Part shown: piece by piece, positions 35,768-44,981 of the stretch | Layout: every line of letters begins with the position of its first letter | Numbering within the stretch: position 1 is the stretch's first letter | Origin: an uncultured Pelagibacteraceae bacterium | Lineage (GTDB): Bacteria > Pseudomonadota > Alphaproteobacteria > Pelagibacterales > Pelagibacteraceae | Length of the DNA stretch: 64,000 bases | NCBI GenBank assembly: GCA_902556905.1 | Contig: CACDYK010000007.1 | Location: 1-64,000 of the forward strand | Direction of reading: 5' to 3' | The notes under the pieces: model-generated | The model's input: only the letters and a program-made list of their open reading frames with translations | Databases searched by the model: none | Told to the model about the DNA's origin: nothing | Program-made: the position numbers and the translations under genes

Positions 35768-36337
35768 CTAAGTAATCTCTTTTAAGATATTTTTTATACC
35801 ATCATTAACAGATTTCTTTGTAAAATCATTCTTAATAATAAAGTCAGATTTTTTCTTTTTAAAACTAATTGGTAATTGCATTGCTTTAAATTTTTTCATT
35901 AATTTATTATTAAAATTTTTTCTTTTTTTCAATCTTTTTAAGATATTAGATTTAGAGGACTGCACATACACCAATATATCTTCTTTCTTATTAATTTTAT
36001 TTTCTAATAATAGTGGAATATCCAATATAACAATTTTTGAATTTTTATTTTTTTTTAAAAATAAATTCATTTTTTTTCTTATTTCGGTATGAACAATTTT
36101 GATAATTTTATTTAAATTATTTTTATTATCTAAGATTGCATTAGAAATTTCTATTTTCTCTATTGGAAATGAATGAATATATTTTGGTAGTTTTATTTTT
36201 AAATTTTTAAAAACATTTTTATTTTGTTGATATAATTTTGCTACCTCATAATCAGCATTGAAAACTGGGTAACCAAAATTTTGAGCTACATAACTCTTGC
36301 CAGCACCTATATCTCCTAAAATTCCAATTTTAATCAT
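35768..36337 (-). CDS. coaE: Dephospho-CoA kinase CoaE
   Basis: A 189-residue P-loop kinase for the last step of CoA synthesis. It has GILGDIGAGKSYVAQ (Walker A), FNADYEVAKLYQ, and VILDIPLLLENK, the normal motif order. The sequence is Lys/Asn-rich. It overlaps aroE by one base and sits in the conserved dnaQ-coaE-aroE-maf order. Confidence 0.94.
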   Translation of the reverse strand: MIKIGILGDIGAGKSYVAQNFGYPVFNADYEVAKLYQQNKNVFKNLKIKLPKYIHSFPIEKIEISNAILDNKNNLNKIIKIVHTEIRKKMNLFLKKNKNSKIVILDIPLLLENKINKKEDILVYVQSSKSNILKRLKKRKNFNNKLMKKFKAMQLPISFKKKKSDFIIKNDFTKKSVNDGIKNILKEIT

Positions 36338-37128
36338 TAATCTAAAAGTTTAATTACATTTTCATCAACATTAGGTTCTATTTTATGCCAAATATTGAAA
36401 GCCAAAAGAGCCTGATAAATAAACATCAATTTACCATTTAAAGTTGTACAGCCTAAGCTTTCTCCTATTTTTAAAAAATTTGTCTCTCTAGGATTATAAA
36501 TAACATCATAAAAAAATCCATTTTTAGAAATTAATGAAAAATCAAGATTTATTTTATCTTCTTTTTTTAAACCTAAACTTGTTGCATTAATAATCATATC
36601 AACATTTGGAACTTCGCCCCATTCTATAATTTCTATATTCTTAAAAAGTGTTTTTAAATTCTCTGCCTTATCTTTAGTTCTATTACTTATTTTAATTTTA
36701 GAGATTTTCATTTTATTTAAGGCAAAAATAATTGATGGCACTACTCCGCCAGCTCCTAATATTAGAACTTCTTTATCGGTAAGATTATATTTTGTTTTTT
36801 TAATACTAGTTTCAAAACCAAATATATCTGTATTGTGCCCTATTACCTTGTTGTCTTTTAAATAAATGGTATTAACTGATTGTGTATTTTCGGCTTCAAT
36901 ACTTAATTCGTCTAGAAAAGGAATAATGGTTTTTTTAAATGGTACAGTAACATTAATACCACTTATTTTTTTTTCTTTAACTTGTGAAATTTGTTGCTCT
37001 AATTCGTCTTTATTTAATTTTTGCTTTTCATAAATTGCATCAATACCATTATTTTTAATCCAAAAATTATGTAATATTGGAGATAATGAATGTTCTATAG
37101 GATTTCCTATGACTACAAATTTTTTCAT
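36337..37128 (-). CDS. aroE: Shikimate dehydrogenase AroE
   Basis: A 263-residue NADPH-dependent enzyme of aromatic amino-acid synthesis. Shikimate site: GNPIEHSLSPILHN and NVTVPFKK with the catalytic Lys; Asp in NTDIFGF; NADP site LILGAGGVVPSII; C-terminal YNPRETNFL and GKLMFIYQALLAF. Overlaps maf by 4 bases. Confidence 0.96.
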   Translation of the reverse strand: MKKFVVIGNPIEHSLSPILHNFWIKNNGIDAIYEKQKLNKDELEQQISQVKEKKISGINVTVPFKKTIIPFLDELSIEAENTQSVNTIYLKDNKVIGHNTDIFGFETSIKKTKYNLTDKEVLILGAGGVVPSIIFALNKMKISKIKISNRTKDKAENLKTLFKNIEIIEWGEVPNVDMIINATSLGLKKEDKINLDFSLISKNGFFYDVIYNPRETNFLKIGESLGCTTLNGKLMFIYQALLAFNIWHKIEPNVDENVIKLLD

Positions 37129-37712
37129 TGTTGAGTTTTTAAATATTCTTTAATTTTTAAGACGGGTAATCCCATTATAGTATCTTCATCTCCAGAGATA
37201 CTTGAAAATAAATTTCTTCCCTCCCCTTCTATTTGATAAACGTTATAAGCATATAAGGTTTCGTCAGGTATTTTTGATAAATAAATTTTTAAATCTTCAT
37301 CTGTGAAATTTTTCATTGTTAACTCCGCTTTTTCAGTATAATTCCAAATCATTGAGCCATTTTTTGAAATACAGACAGAGCTTATCAAATGATGTTTTTT
37401 TCCATTAAGTTTTTTTAAGATTATTAAAGCTTTTTCTCGACTTTCGGGTTTCGAAATTAATTCATTATCCAAATCTATTACACTGTCAGCACCCAGAACT
37501 AGTTGATCTCTTTGACTTAAACTAACTTTATTAGCTTTTAATTCAGCCAAATTTTTCGAGATAATTTCTGGCGAAGCTAATTCTTTAGTGAGACTTTCTT
37601 TAACAACATCTTCGTCAACGTTTGATGGCTTAACTTCACAGGGTAAATTGTGTTTTTCTAATATTTCTTTTCTAACTTTACTCTTGGAAGCAAGAATAAT
37701 TTTATCTGACAT
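37125..37712 (-). CDS. maf: Maf-family nucleoside triphosphate pyrophosphatase
   Basis: A 195-residue house-cleaning pyrophosphatase. ILASKSKVRKEILEKHNLP at the N-terminus, VLGADSVIDLDNELISKP, LNGKKHHLISSV, and YNVYQIEGEGRNLF. Which modified nucleotide it hydrolyses cannot be told. Overlaps ppsR by 11 bases. Confidence 0.94.
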   Translation of the reverse strand: MSDKIILASKSKVRKEILEKHNLPCEVKPSNVDEDVVKESLTKELASPEIISKNLAELKANKVSLSQRDQLVLGADSVIDLDNELISKPESREKALIILKKLNGKKHHLISSVCISKNGSMIWNYTEKAELTMKNFTDEDLKIYLSKIPDETLYAYNVYQIEGEGRNLFSSISGDEDTIMGLPVLKIKEYLKTQQ

Positions 37713-38529
37713 TGTTTAAATATATTTCGTGTATTTTTATTATTGAAGCAGCAGTTTCTTCTACTGATTTTCTAGTAACATCAATTGATGGCCATTTATA
37801 TTTTTGAAAAGTCTTTTTTGCGTCTATAATCTCTTTTTTTATATTTTTTATATTTGTATATTTTATATTTTCAGTCTCTTTTAAAGAAGTCATTCTATTT
37901 TTTCTTAAATCAACTAAGCGTTCTGGCTCTGTGTTTAAACCCACAACACAAGTTAATTGCGGATTATCTCTGAGTTTTTTTGGTAAAGAGTTTTCATTTA
38001 CAAGTGGTATATTTGAAGTTTTAAAGCCTTTGTTAGCTAAATAAATTGATGTAGGTGTTTTACTTGTTCTACTAACGCCAACTAAGATAATATCTGATTT
38101 TTCTATATCATTTACTAAATTTCCATCATCATGGTTCATTGTAAATTGTATAGCTTCAATCCTTTCATAATATTCATCATTAAGAGCATGTTGTCCGCTT
38201 GGTTCATGAGAAGCTTTTTGATTTAAAATTTTAGAAAAATTTAAAATTAAATTTCCTAATACACCAAAACATGGGATTTTTTTATCCTCACTTACATTGG
38301 CTAAATATTTTGCTAAGTTGTTGTCCACTATAGTATAGAGAATTACTGAATTTTCATTTTTTTTAGCATCTTCTAAAATTTTAAGAATTTGGTTTTCAGT
38401 CCTTGTGAAGGAATAAGAGTGTACTTTATATTTAATATTTTTGAATTGAGCTTTTAAGGCTAAAAAAATTCGATCAAGCGTTTCTCCTGTCGAGTCAGAT
38501 ATGAGATATATTTGATATGTATTGCTCAT
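37702..38529 (-). CDS. ppsR: DUF299 kinase/pyrophosphorylase regulatory protein
   Basis: A 275-residue protein with YLISDSTGETLDRIFLAL at the start and the P-loop GVSRTSKTPTSIYLANKG. Family members are bifunctional Ser/Thr kinase-phosphorylases that control PEP synthase or pyruvate phosphate dikinase. This gene directly flanks the chromosomal origin in Caulobacter and Rickettsia (RP001), with hemE on the other side, exactly as here. Confidence 0.94.
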   Translation of the reverse strand: MSNTYQIYLISDSTGETLDRIFLALKAQFKNIKYKVHSYSFTRTENQILKILEDAKKNENSVILYTIVDNNLAKYLANVSEDKKIPCFGVLGNLILNFSKILNQKASHEPSGQHALNDEYYERIEAIQFTMNHDDGNLVNDIEKSDIILVGVSRTSKTPTSIYLANKGFKTSNIPLVNENSLPKKLRDNPQLTCVVGLNTEPERLVDLRKNRMTSLKETENIKYTNIKNIKKEIIDAKKTFQKYKWPSIDVTRKSVEETAASIIKIHEIYLNNVR

Positions 38530-38801
38530 GAATAAATTGTTAATAAATTTGTATTATTTTAATAAAATTACTCAATTTAAATATTGGTTAATAATCATTG
38601 TAAAATAAGGGTTTTATTAACATTAATAAATTAATGAATAAAATTATACAATTTATTGAATAAATATTTAAAAAGCTTCAATTTTATCAATATTATTAAA
38701 CAATAATTGTGATTAACTTGTTAATAAAATGTTTAAAAATACTTATCATCATTATTCACAATACATAATACTAATACAATAAATATATATACTATTTTAA
38801 T
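38530..38801. other. Candidate chromosomal replication origin (oriC)
   Basis: The longest gene-free stretch of the window (272 bases), extremely AT-rich, between divergent ppsR and hemE. That gene pair brackets the known Caulobacter origin and the proposed Rickettsia one. It contains a DnaA-box match TTATTCACA at 38752-38760, a near match on the other strand (TTAATCACA, 38708-38716), two copies of TTGTTAATAAA (38537-38547 and 38718-38728) and several other TTAATAA words that could serve as an unwinding region. Genes read outward on both sides (leftward ppsR to dnaQ, rightward hemE to parB). Promoters for both genes must also be here. Confidence 0.75.
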
Positions 38802-39809
38802 ATGACACCTCTTCACGAAGTAATAATAAATAAAAATACAAAAATAAATCCAATATGGATAATGAGACAAGCTGGAAGATATCTCCCTGAATTTAGAGAG
38901 ATTAGAAAATTAAATCCAGATTTCATAAAGTTATGTTTAGATGAAAATCTATCGTCAGAAATTACTTTACAACCTTTAAAAAGGTTTAATTTAGATGCTG
39001 CAATAATTTTTTCAGACATTTTAATTTTACCATATGGCTTAAATCAAAAAGTAGAGTTTGAGAAAGGCTTTGGTCCAAAACTTGGAGAAGTAAATATAAA
39101 TGAAATGTCTAAATTAGATAAAGTTGATTTTGTTCAAAAAATTTATCCAGTTTATAAAGCAATTCAAAAAGTAAGCTCAAACAATATTATAAAAAATAAA
39201 AATAAAAATACCATAGGTTTTGTGGGTGCGCCTTGGACTTTATTGGTTTATATAATTAATCAACAATCTCCTAAAAAAAAATTAAAAGAAAATTTTTTCA
39301 AAAATGATTTTTTAATAAACAGAATTTTATTAATTCTAGAAAAATTTTTAAAAATACATATTAAAAATCAGATTGATAATGGTGCTAATGTAATACAAAT
39401 TTTTGATAGTTGGGCAGGATTATTAGAAGAAAAAGATTTACCAAATTATGTTTATTCACCAACTTTGAATTTGGTTAATTATGTGAAATCATTAAATACC
39501 CCAGTTATTTGCTTTCCTAGAGAAATCAAAAACTATAAAGAATTTTGTGACATTGTTAAACCAGATGTGGTTGGTATTGATTATAATGTTGATCCGAAAA
39601 AAATTTTACAAGATATAAAAATTCCAGTTCAAGGCGGGCTTGATCCCAAAATATTACTTACAGACACAGAAACTATCAAAAAAGAAACAATAAAATATTT
39701 AGATATTTTTAAAAATCATCCTTATATCTTTAATTTAGGCCATGGTGTTTTGCCTGAAACAGATCCTAATATGTTTGAATACATGGTAAATACAGTAAAA
39801 AACTATTGA
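38802..39809 (+). CDS. hemE: Uroporphyrinogen decarboxylase HemE
   Basis: A 335-residue enzyme making coproporphyrinogen III. Motifs: PIWIMRQAGRYLPEFRE, IIFSDILILPYGL with the substrate-binding Asp, FVGAPWTLLVYI, and FNLGHGVLPETDP. First gene to the right of the candidate origin, overlapping hemH by 1 base (TGATG). Confidence 0.97.
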   Translation: MTPLHEVIINKNTKINPIWIMRQAGRYLPEFREIRKLNPDFIKLCLDENLSSEITLQPLKRFNLDAAIIFSDILILPYGLNQKVEFEKGFGPKLGEVNINEMSKLDKVDFVQKIYPVYKAIQKVSSNNIIKNKNKNTIGFVGAPWTLLVYIINQQSPKKKLKENFFKNDFLINRILLILEKFLKIHIKNQIDNGANVIQIFDSWAGLLEEKDLPNYVYSPTLNLVNYVKSLNTPVICFPREIKNYKEFCDIVKPDVVGIDYNVDPKKILQDIKIPVQGGLDPKILLTDTETIKKETIKYLDIFKNHPYIFNLGHGVLPETDPNMFEYMVNTVKNY

Positions 39810-40843
39810 TGAGAAAAGCTGTAATACTTTTTAATCTAGGTGGGCCCGATAAACTTGAGAATGTTAAGCCTTTTTTGTTTAATTTATTTAATGACCCAGC
39901 GATATTAAACTTACCCTCTCTCTTTAGATATCCTTTAGCTAAGCTAATCTCCAGCAGAAGAACACCAACAGCTAAAAAAATTTACCAAGAGCTTGGCGGG
40001 TCATCGCCTATCTTAAAATTAACAGAGGAACAATCAAAAGCTCTTGAATTAAAACTTAATAATGATGATAAAACTTCAGAATATAAGTGTTTCATAGTTA
40101 TGAGATGTTGGCATCCAAGAGCGGAAAAAGTTGTTAATAATGTAAGAGATTTTAACCCAGATGAAATTATATTAATGCCTTTATATCCACAATATTCTGC
40201 AGCAACATCTGGATCATCAATTAAAGAATGGAAAGATATTTGTAAAAAAAATAATCTTAATATTAAAACAAGTACAATTTGCTGTTATCCAACAGATGAG
40301 AATTTCGTTCTGGCTCATAAAGAAGAAATAATCAAAAAGATTAATAATTTAGAAAGCTTCAAACTAATATTCTCTGCACATGGTTTACCTGAAAAAAATA
40401 TAAAAAAAGGTGATCCCTATCAATGGCAAGTGGAACAATCAGTTAATAAAATCGTCGAATCTTTAGATATAAAAAACTTAGACTGGATATTAAGTTATCA
40501 AAGTCGTGTTGGACCCTTAAAATGGATAGGTCCATCAACAGAAGATATAATTATGGAAAATTCAAAATTAGGAAAACATATTGTTTTAGTTCCCATCGCA
40601 TTTGTATCAGAACACTCAGAAACTTTAGTTGAGCTTGATATAGAGTATAAGGAATTGGCTGACAAAAATGGATGTAAAAATTATACCAGAGTACCAGCTT
40701 TAGGTATCAATGAAAACTATATCAAAGCTATGTCAAATTTAATAATTAATAAACAAGATTATAATTTGAATGGAGAAATTTTTCCTCCAAAGATACAATG
40801 TCCAAATCAATTTATTAAATGCCCATGTTTAAATCATGAATAG
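39809..40843 (+). CDS. hemH: Ferrochelatase HemH
   Basis: About 344 residues from the ATG at 39809; an in-frame TTG one codon earlier is unlikely. It inserts iron into protoporphyrin IX. Motifs: VILFNLGGPDKLENVKPFL, SSRRTPTAKKIYQELGG, LIFSAHGLPEKNI with the catalytic His, and VSEHSETLVELDIEY. The C-terminus ends CPNQFIKCPCLNHE, a Cys cluster of the type that can hold an iron-sulfur centre in some bacterial ferrochelatases. Overlaps hemJ by 8 bases. Confidence 0.97.
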   Translation: MRKAVILFNLGGPDKLENVKPFLFNLFNDPAILNLPSLFRYPLAKLISSRRTPTAKKIYQELGGSSPILKLTEEQSKALELKLNNDDKTSEYKCFIVMRCWHPRAEKVVNNVRDFNPDEIILMPLYPQYSAATSGSSIKEWKDICKKNNLNIKTSTICCYPTDENFVLAHKEEIIKKINNLESFKLIFSAHGLPEKNIKKGDPYQWQVEQSVNKIVESLDIKNLDWILSYQSRVGPLKWIGPSTEDIIMENSKLGKHIVLVPIAFVSEHSETLVELDIEYKELADKNGCKNYTRVPALGINENYIKAMSNLIINKQDYNLNGEIFPPKIQCPNQFIKCPCLNHE

Positions 40844-41276
40844 TTATTTATTATTTAAAAGTTTACATTTAATAGCCGTTGTTTCCTGGATGGCTGGTCT
40901 TTTGTACCTTCCAAGAATTTTTGTTTATCATGTTGAAAATAAAAACAAAAGAGAAGCCACAGAAATATTCGAGGTAATGGAAAAAAGACTTTTCTTTTAT
41001 ATCATGCGTCCAGCAATGATCTTTACATGGATTTTTGGGTTAATTTTAATCTATTTAATTGGAATAGAAATTTTTTCTCAACTATGGATGCAGTTAAAAA
41101 TAGTGTTGGTTATTTTATTGTCATTCTACAATGATTATCTTGGGAAATGTCTTTTATCTTTAAAAAATAATTCTAATACAAGATCTGCAAAATTCTTTAG
41201 AATAATTAATGAAATTCCAACAGTAATGCTTATTTTTATTGTATTTTTGGTTATTTTTAAGCCAATCTGGGGTTGA
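40836..41276 (+). CDS. hemJ: Protoporphyrinogen oxidase HemJ
   Basis: A 146-residue membrane protein with four helices. The N-terminus LLFKSLHLIAVVSWMAGLLY has the conserved His, and the YIMRPAMIFTWIFGL segment, LKIVLVILLSFYN and INEIPTVMLI follow. Completes protoporphyrin formation before HemH. The hemE-hemH-hemJ-rho order is characteristic of alphaproteobacteria. Confidence 0.92.
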   Translation: MNSYLLFKSLHLIAVVSWMAGLLYLPRIFVYHVENKNKREATEIFEVMEKRLFFYIMRPAMIFTWIFGLILIYLIGIEIFSQLWMQLKIVLVILLSFYNDYLGKCLLSLKNNSNTRSAKFFRIINEIPTVMLIFIVFLVIFKPIWG

Positions 41277-41335
41277 AATATTAATCTAAGCATATATATT
41301 AAACCTATCCATTTAGTCCTTACAAAATTTAAATC

Positions 41336-42604
41336 ATGAATATCCAAGAGTTAAAACTAAAATCATCCGAGCAACTTATTACTCAAGCTGAAGAACTTGG
41401 CATAGAGAATGCCAGCACTTTAAGAAAACAAGAAATTCTTTTTGCTATCTTAAAAAAAGTTGCAGAAAAAGAGGAAATTACTGGAGCAGGTGTTTTGCAA
41501 TTGTTACAAGATGGATTTGGTTTTTTAAGAGCAATGGAATCAAACTATTTGCCAGGACCAGATGATATTTATGTAAGCCCAAGCCAGATTAGAAAATTTG
41601 GACTAAGAACTGGTGATACAGTTGAAGGACCAGTTAGGGCCCCTAAAGAGGGTGAAAGATATTTTGCATTACTTCAAGTTAGTAAAATTAATTTTGAAGA
41701 ACCAGAAAAGGCAAGACATAAAATCGCATTTGATAACTTAACACCTCTTTATCCAGACCAACAAATGGTCATGGAGGTGGAGACAACAAAAATTGAAAAA
41801 AAACCAGATTTAACACCAAGATTAATTGATCTTGTGAGCCCAATTGGAAAAGGGCAAAGATCCATTATTATCTCACCACCAAAGGCTGGTAAAACAATGA
41901 TATTACAAAGTATTGCAAACTCAATTGCTAAAAATTATCCAAAAAGTTATTTGATGGTTTTACTGATTGATGAAAGACCAGAAGAAGTCACAGATATGCA
42001 AAGAACAGTCAAAGGTGAAGTTATTAGCTCTACTTTTGATGAACCGGCACAACGCCATGTTGCTGTTGCTGAGATGGTTATTGAAAAAGCAAAAAGATTA
42101 ACTGAACATAAAAAGGATGTTGTTATATTATTAGATTCAATCACAAGATTAGGAAGAGCTTACAATGCCGTTATTCCAAGTTCTGGAAAAGTTTTAACTG
42201 GTGGTGTTGATGCTAATGCACTTCAAAGACCAAAAAGATTTTTTGGTGCAGCAAGAAATATTGAAGAAGGTGGATCTTTAACAATTATTTCAACCGCTTT
42301 AATCGATACAGGTAGCAGAATGGACGAAGTAATTTTTGAAGAATTTAAAGGAACAGGAAATAGCGAAACTGTTCTTGATAGAAAGATAGCAGATAAAAGA
42401 ATTTATCCTGCAATAGACATAACAAAATCTGGAACGAGAAGAGAAGAATTATTGTTTGATAAAAATGATCTTCAAAAAATGAATGTTCTCAGAAGAATTA
42501 TTGCTCCAATGGGAACAATGGATGCAATTGAATTTATTAATTCAAAACTAAAAGACACAAAAAATAATGCTGAGTTTTTTAACTCAATGAATAGGCCGGC
42601 ATAA
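41336..42604 (+). CDS. rho: Transcription termination factor Rho
   Basis: A 422-residue hexameric RNA helicase. N-terminal helical domain; RNA-binding cold-shock-like domain [14 protein letters not shown] and [15 protein letters not shown]; Walker [13 protein letters not shown]; Walker [19 protein letters not shown] loop segments after [19 protein letters not shown]. Since hairpin terminators are scarce here (two found), Rho probably ends many transcripts, which is inference. Confidence 0.98.
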   Translation: MNIQELKLKSSEQLITQAEELGIENASTLRKQEILFAILKKVAEKEEITGAGVLQLLQDGFGFLRAMESNYLPGPDDIYVSPSQIRKFGLRTGDTVEGPVRAPKEGERYFALLQVSKINFEEPEKARHKIAFDNLTPLYPDQQMVMEVETTKIEKKPDLTPRLIDLVSPIGKGQRSIIISPPKAGKTMILQSIANSIAKNYPKSYLMVLLIDERPEEVTDMQRTVKGEVISSTFDEPAQRHVAVAEMVIEKAKRLTEHKKDVVILLDSITRLGRAYNAVIPSSGKVLTGGVDANALQRPKRFFGAARNIEEGGSLTIISTALIDTGSRMDEVIFEEFKGTGNSETVLDRKIADKRIYPAIDITKSGTRREELLFDKNDLQKMNVLRRIIAPMGTMDAIEFINSKLKDTKNNAEFFNSMNRPA

Positions 42605-42609
42605 AAATT

Positions 42610-43485
42610 TTAAATATAATTAAGTTTTTTCATTTCTTTAGAAAAATTATTTTCAATCTGTTTTGTTAAATTTTCTGGTAGAACATTTTTCCAACTTTTT
42701 TTCTTACCTTTTCTAAAAAATTTTTTTTGTTTGTTGTTAATTTTAAATAATTTTTTTTTAGTATCATCTAACCAATCGTCATTTTCATCAAACCCTTTTT
42801 TATTTTCTAAATACCTTAATTTATTAAAATCACATTCATTAACAACTCTTGCTACTTTATCTTCATCAATTGTGATTTTATTATTTAAAAATTGATTAAT
42901 AAAAATAATTGTACTTCTTAATATTCCTGCTGTGTCTTTAAGTAAATCTTCATATCTGACTAATAATCTGGGTGCTGGAAAACTAAGCCACGAAACTAAA
43001 TGCGTTTTCCATGATAATCTAGCTTCAGGATAATATTTATCATTAAAAGATATTCTATTTTCATTGAACAGTAAACTTACAGATTCTTCATAAGATATAT
43101 CTGCAAATGAAGCATATGATACCGCCACATCTCTGGGGTCTCTTACTATATAAATTGACCCAATTGTATTTTGTTTATTTGTAAATTCATAACCATTTGA
43201 TGAACCACAAAAATTATGTGTTTTAATAATATGTAAATTTGGATCTTTATTTATTTTTTCTTGTGCTTTTATAAAATATTCATAAGCACCTAGTTTATTT
43301 TTAATTAAATAATCTTCATCTATTATACCTTTAAAGGCAAATTTCTTGGGAAAACTTTTTATAATTTTCATTTTTGAAAAAACATCTTGATTTTCATCAT
43401 GGTATTGATCAAATAAATAACAAGATAACAACGCTCTCATCCAAGTATTTCCACTTTTTGGATATGAGGCAAGCCACATAATCAT
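42610..43485 (-). CDS. Sulfotransferase domain protein (copy 4 of 4)
   Basis: A 291-residue PAPS-type sulfotransferase: SYPKSGNTWMRALL, IIKTHNFCG (catalytic His), IVRDPRDVAVSYASF, and FRKGKKKSWKNVLPENL, the closest of the four to the canonical RKGxxGxWKN. It interrupts the otherwise conserved rho-mnmE order and is on the opposite strand to both neighbours, consistent with insertion. The acceptor is unknown. Confidence 0.9.
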   Translation of the reverse strand: MIMWLASYPKSGNTWMRALLSCYLFDQYHDENQDVFSKMKIIKSFPKKFAFKGIIDEDYLIKNKLGAYEYFIKAQEKINKDPNLHIIKTHNFCGSSNGYEFTNKQNTIGSIYIVRDPRDVAVSYASFADISYEESVSLLFNENRISFNDKYYPEARLSWKTHLVSWLSFPAPRLLVRYEDLLKDTAGILRSTIIFINQFLNNKITIDEDKVARVVNECDFNKLRYLENKKGFDENDDWLDDTKKKLFKINNKQKKFFRKGKKKSWKNVLPENLTKQIENNFSKEMKKLNYI

Positions 43486-43532
43486 AAAAAAAAATTATAT
43501 TATTTAAGAATTTTGAAAGCTATAATATTTTA

Positions 43533-44864
43533 ATGACAATATTTGCTTTATCAAGTGGCCCTGGTATATCTGGTATTGCTGTAATAAGAATTTCGGGACC
43601 TGAAACTAGTAAGGCTATTGAATTATTAACAGGTAAAAATGTTCCAAAGCCAAGGGTAGCAACTCTTAGAAAGATCAATAAAATCAACACTTCTGAGTTA
43701 ATTGATGAAGGCATAATACTATGGTTTCCTGGACCTGAGAGCTACACAGGTGAAGATATGGCCGAAATACAGGTGCATGGAAGTAAGGCTGTAATAGATG
43801 CTCTGCATACTTCTATCTCAAAAATTGAGAACTGTCGTTTAGCAGAACCTGGTGAATTTACAAAGCTTGCTTTTCAAAATGGAAAAATAAACTTGCTCAA
43901 AGCCGAGAGCGTTGCAGATTTAATTTCTTCTGAAACTGAAATTCAAAGACAACAAGCGATTAAAATTATGAATGGAAAATCTGCTGATCAATTTAATTTT
44001 TTAAGAGAAAAACTTTTAAAAATATTATCTCATGTTGAAGCAAAAATAGATTTTCCAGATGAAGATTTACCAAGTGATATTTTAGGAGAAATTAAAAAAA
44101 GTTCAGATGAAGTTTTAATAAATATTGAAAAAATTTTAGATGATCAAAAAGTTGGCGAAAGAATCAGAGAAGGTTTTAAAATTGCAATTCTTGGACCCAC
44201 TAATGCAGGTAAATCTAGTTTACTAAATCATCTATCTAATAGAGATGTTGCAATTGTTTCAGAGATTGCAGGAACAACAAGAGATGTAATCGAAACCCAT
44301 CTAAACATAGATGGTTATCCAGTAATTGTTTCTGACACCGCTGGTATAAGAGAGTCTAAAAACGAAATTGAAAAGAAAGGTATTAAATTATCTTTAAATA
44401 GAGCAGAAGAAGCTGATCTGAAGCTGGTAGTTGTTGATGCCAAAAACCCTGATTTTACTGATGTTTTGAAGAGTTTGTTGGACCAAAATGCAATTTTAGT
44501 AATAAATAAATCAGATCTTTTAAAGGGAAATATTGATACAGAGATTAAAAAATTAAATCATGTATTAATTTCAATTAAAGAGAATTTAAATATTGATGAA
44601 TTAATTTTAAAAATAAAAAATAATTTAAAAAATAAATTTATAACAAGTGATGATATTTTAATTACCAGAGAACGTCACAGACAACATCTTGAACAGTGTT
44701 TAGAGCATCTAAAAAATTTTAATAAAAAAAATGAAGTTGAGGATTTTGATAAAGCTGCAGAAGATTTAAGATTAGCTACTAGACATTTAGGCATGATAGT
44801 TGGAAAAGTCGATGTAGAAGAGATATTAGGCAGTATTTTCAACGATTTTTGTATCGGTAAATAA
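43533..44864 (+). CDS. mnmE: tRNA modification GTPase MnmE
   Basis: A 443-residue enzyme acting with MnmG to add the cmnm5 group to U34. N-terminal folate domain IFALSSGPGISGIAVIRISG; G domain with GPTNAGKSSLLN, TTRDVIE, DTAGIRE and INKSD; C-terminal FCIGK with the essential Cys. Normal length. Confidence 0.97.
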   Translation: MTIFALSSGPGISGIAVIRISGPETSKAIELLTGKNVPKPRVATLRKINKINTSELIDEGIILWFPGPESYTGEDMAEIQVHGSKAVIDALHTSISKIENCRLAEPGEFTKLAFQNGKINLLKAESVADLISSETEIQRQQAIKIMNGKSADQFNFLREKLLKILSHVEAKIDFPDEDLPSDILGEIKKSSDEVLINIEKILDDQKVGERIREGFKIAILGPTNAGKSSLLNHLSNRDVAIVSEIAGTTRDVIETHLNIDGYPVIVSDTAGIRESKNEIEKKGIKLSLNRAEEADLKLVVVDAKNPDFTDVLKSLLDQNAILVINKSDLLKGNIDTEIKKLNHVLISIKENLNIDELILKIKNNLKNKFITSDDILITRERHRQHLEQCLEHLKNFNKKNEVEDFDKAAEDLRLATRHLGMIVGKVDVEEILGSIFNDFCIGK

Positions 44865-44981
44865 TACCTCATTTTCCTTGTTTTTAAGCCTTTTTTTACT
44901 AAAAAGTGTTGATAATTAAAGCTTATTTAAGCAAAACTATACGTATCTTGTAAATATAATAATCAGTTATAAATTTAGCTT

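Noticed and set aside
38577-38591. A TTAA-N7-TTAA word in the candidate oriC, matching the CtrA-binding pattern
   Set aside because: TTAA is extremely common in such AT-rich DNA, so one match is expected by chance, and I cannot confirm CtrA in this genome.
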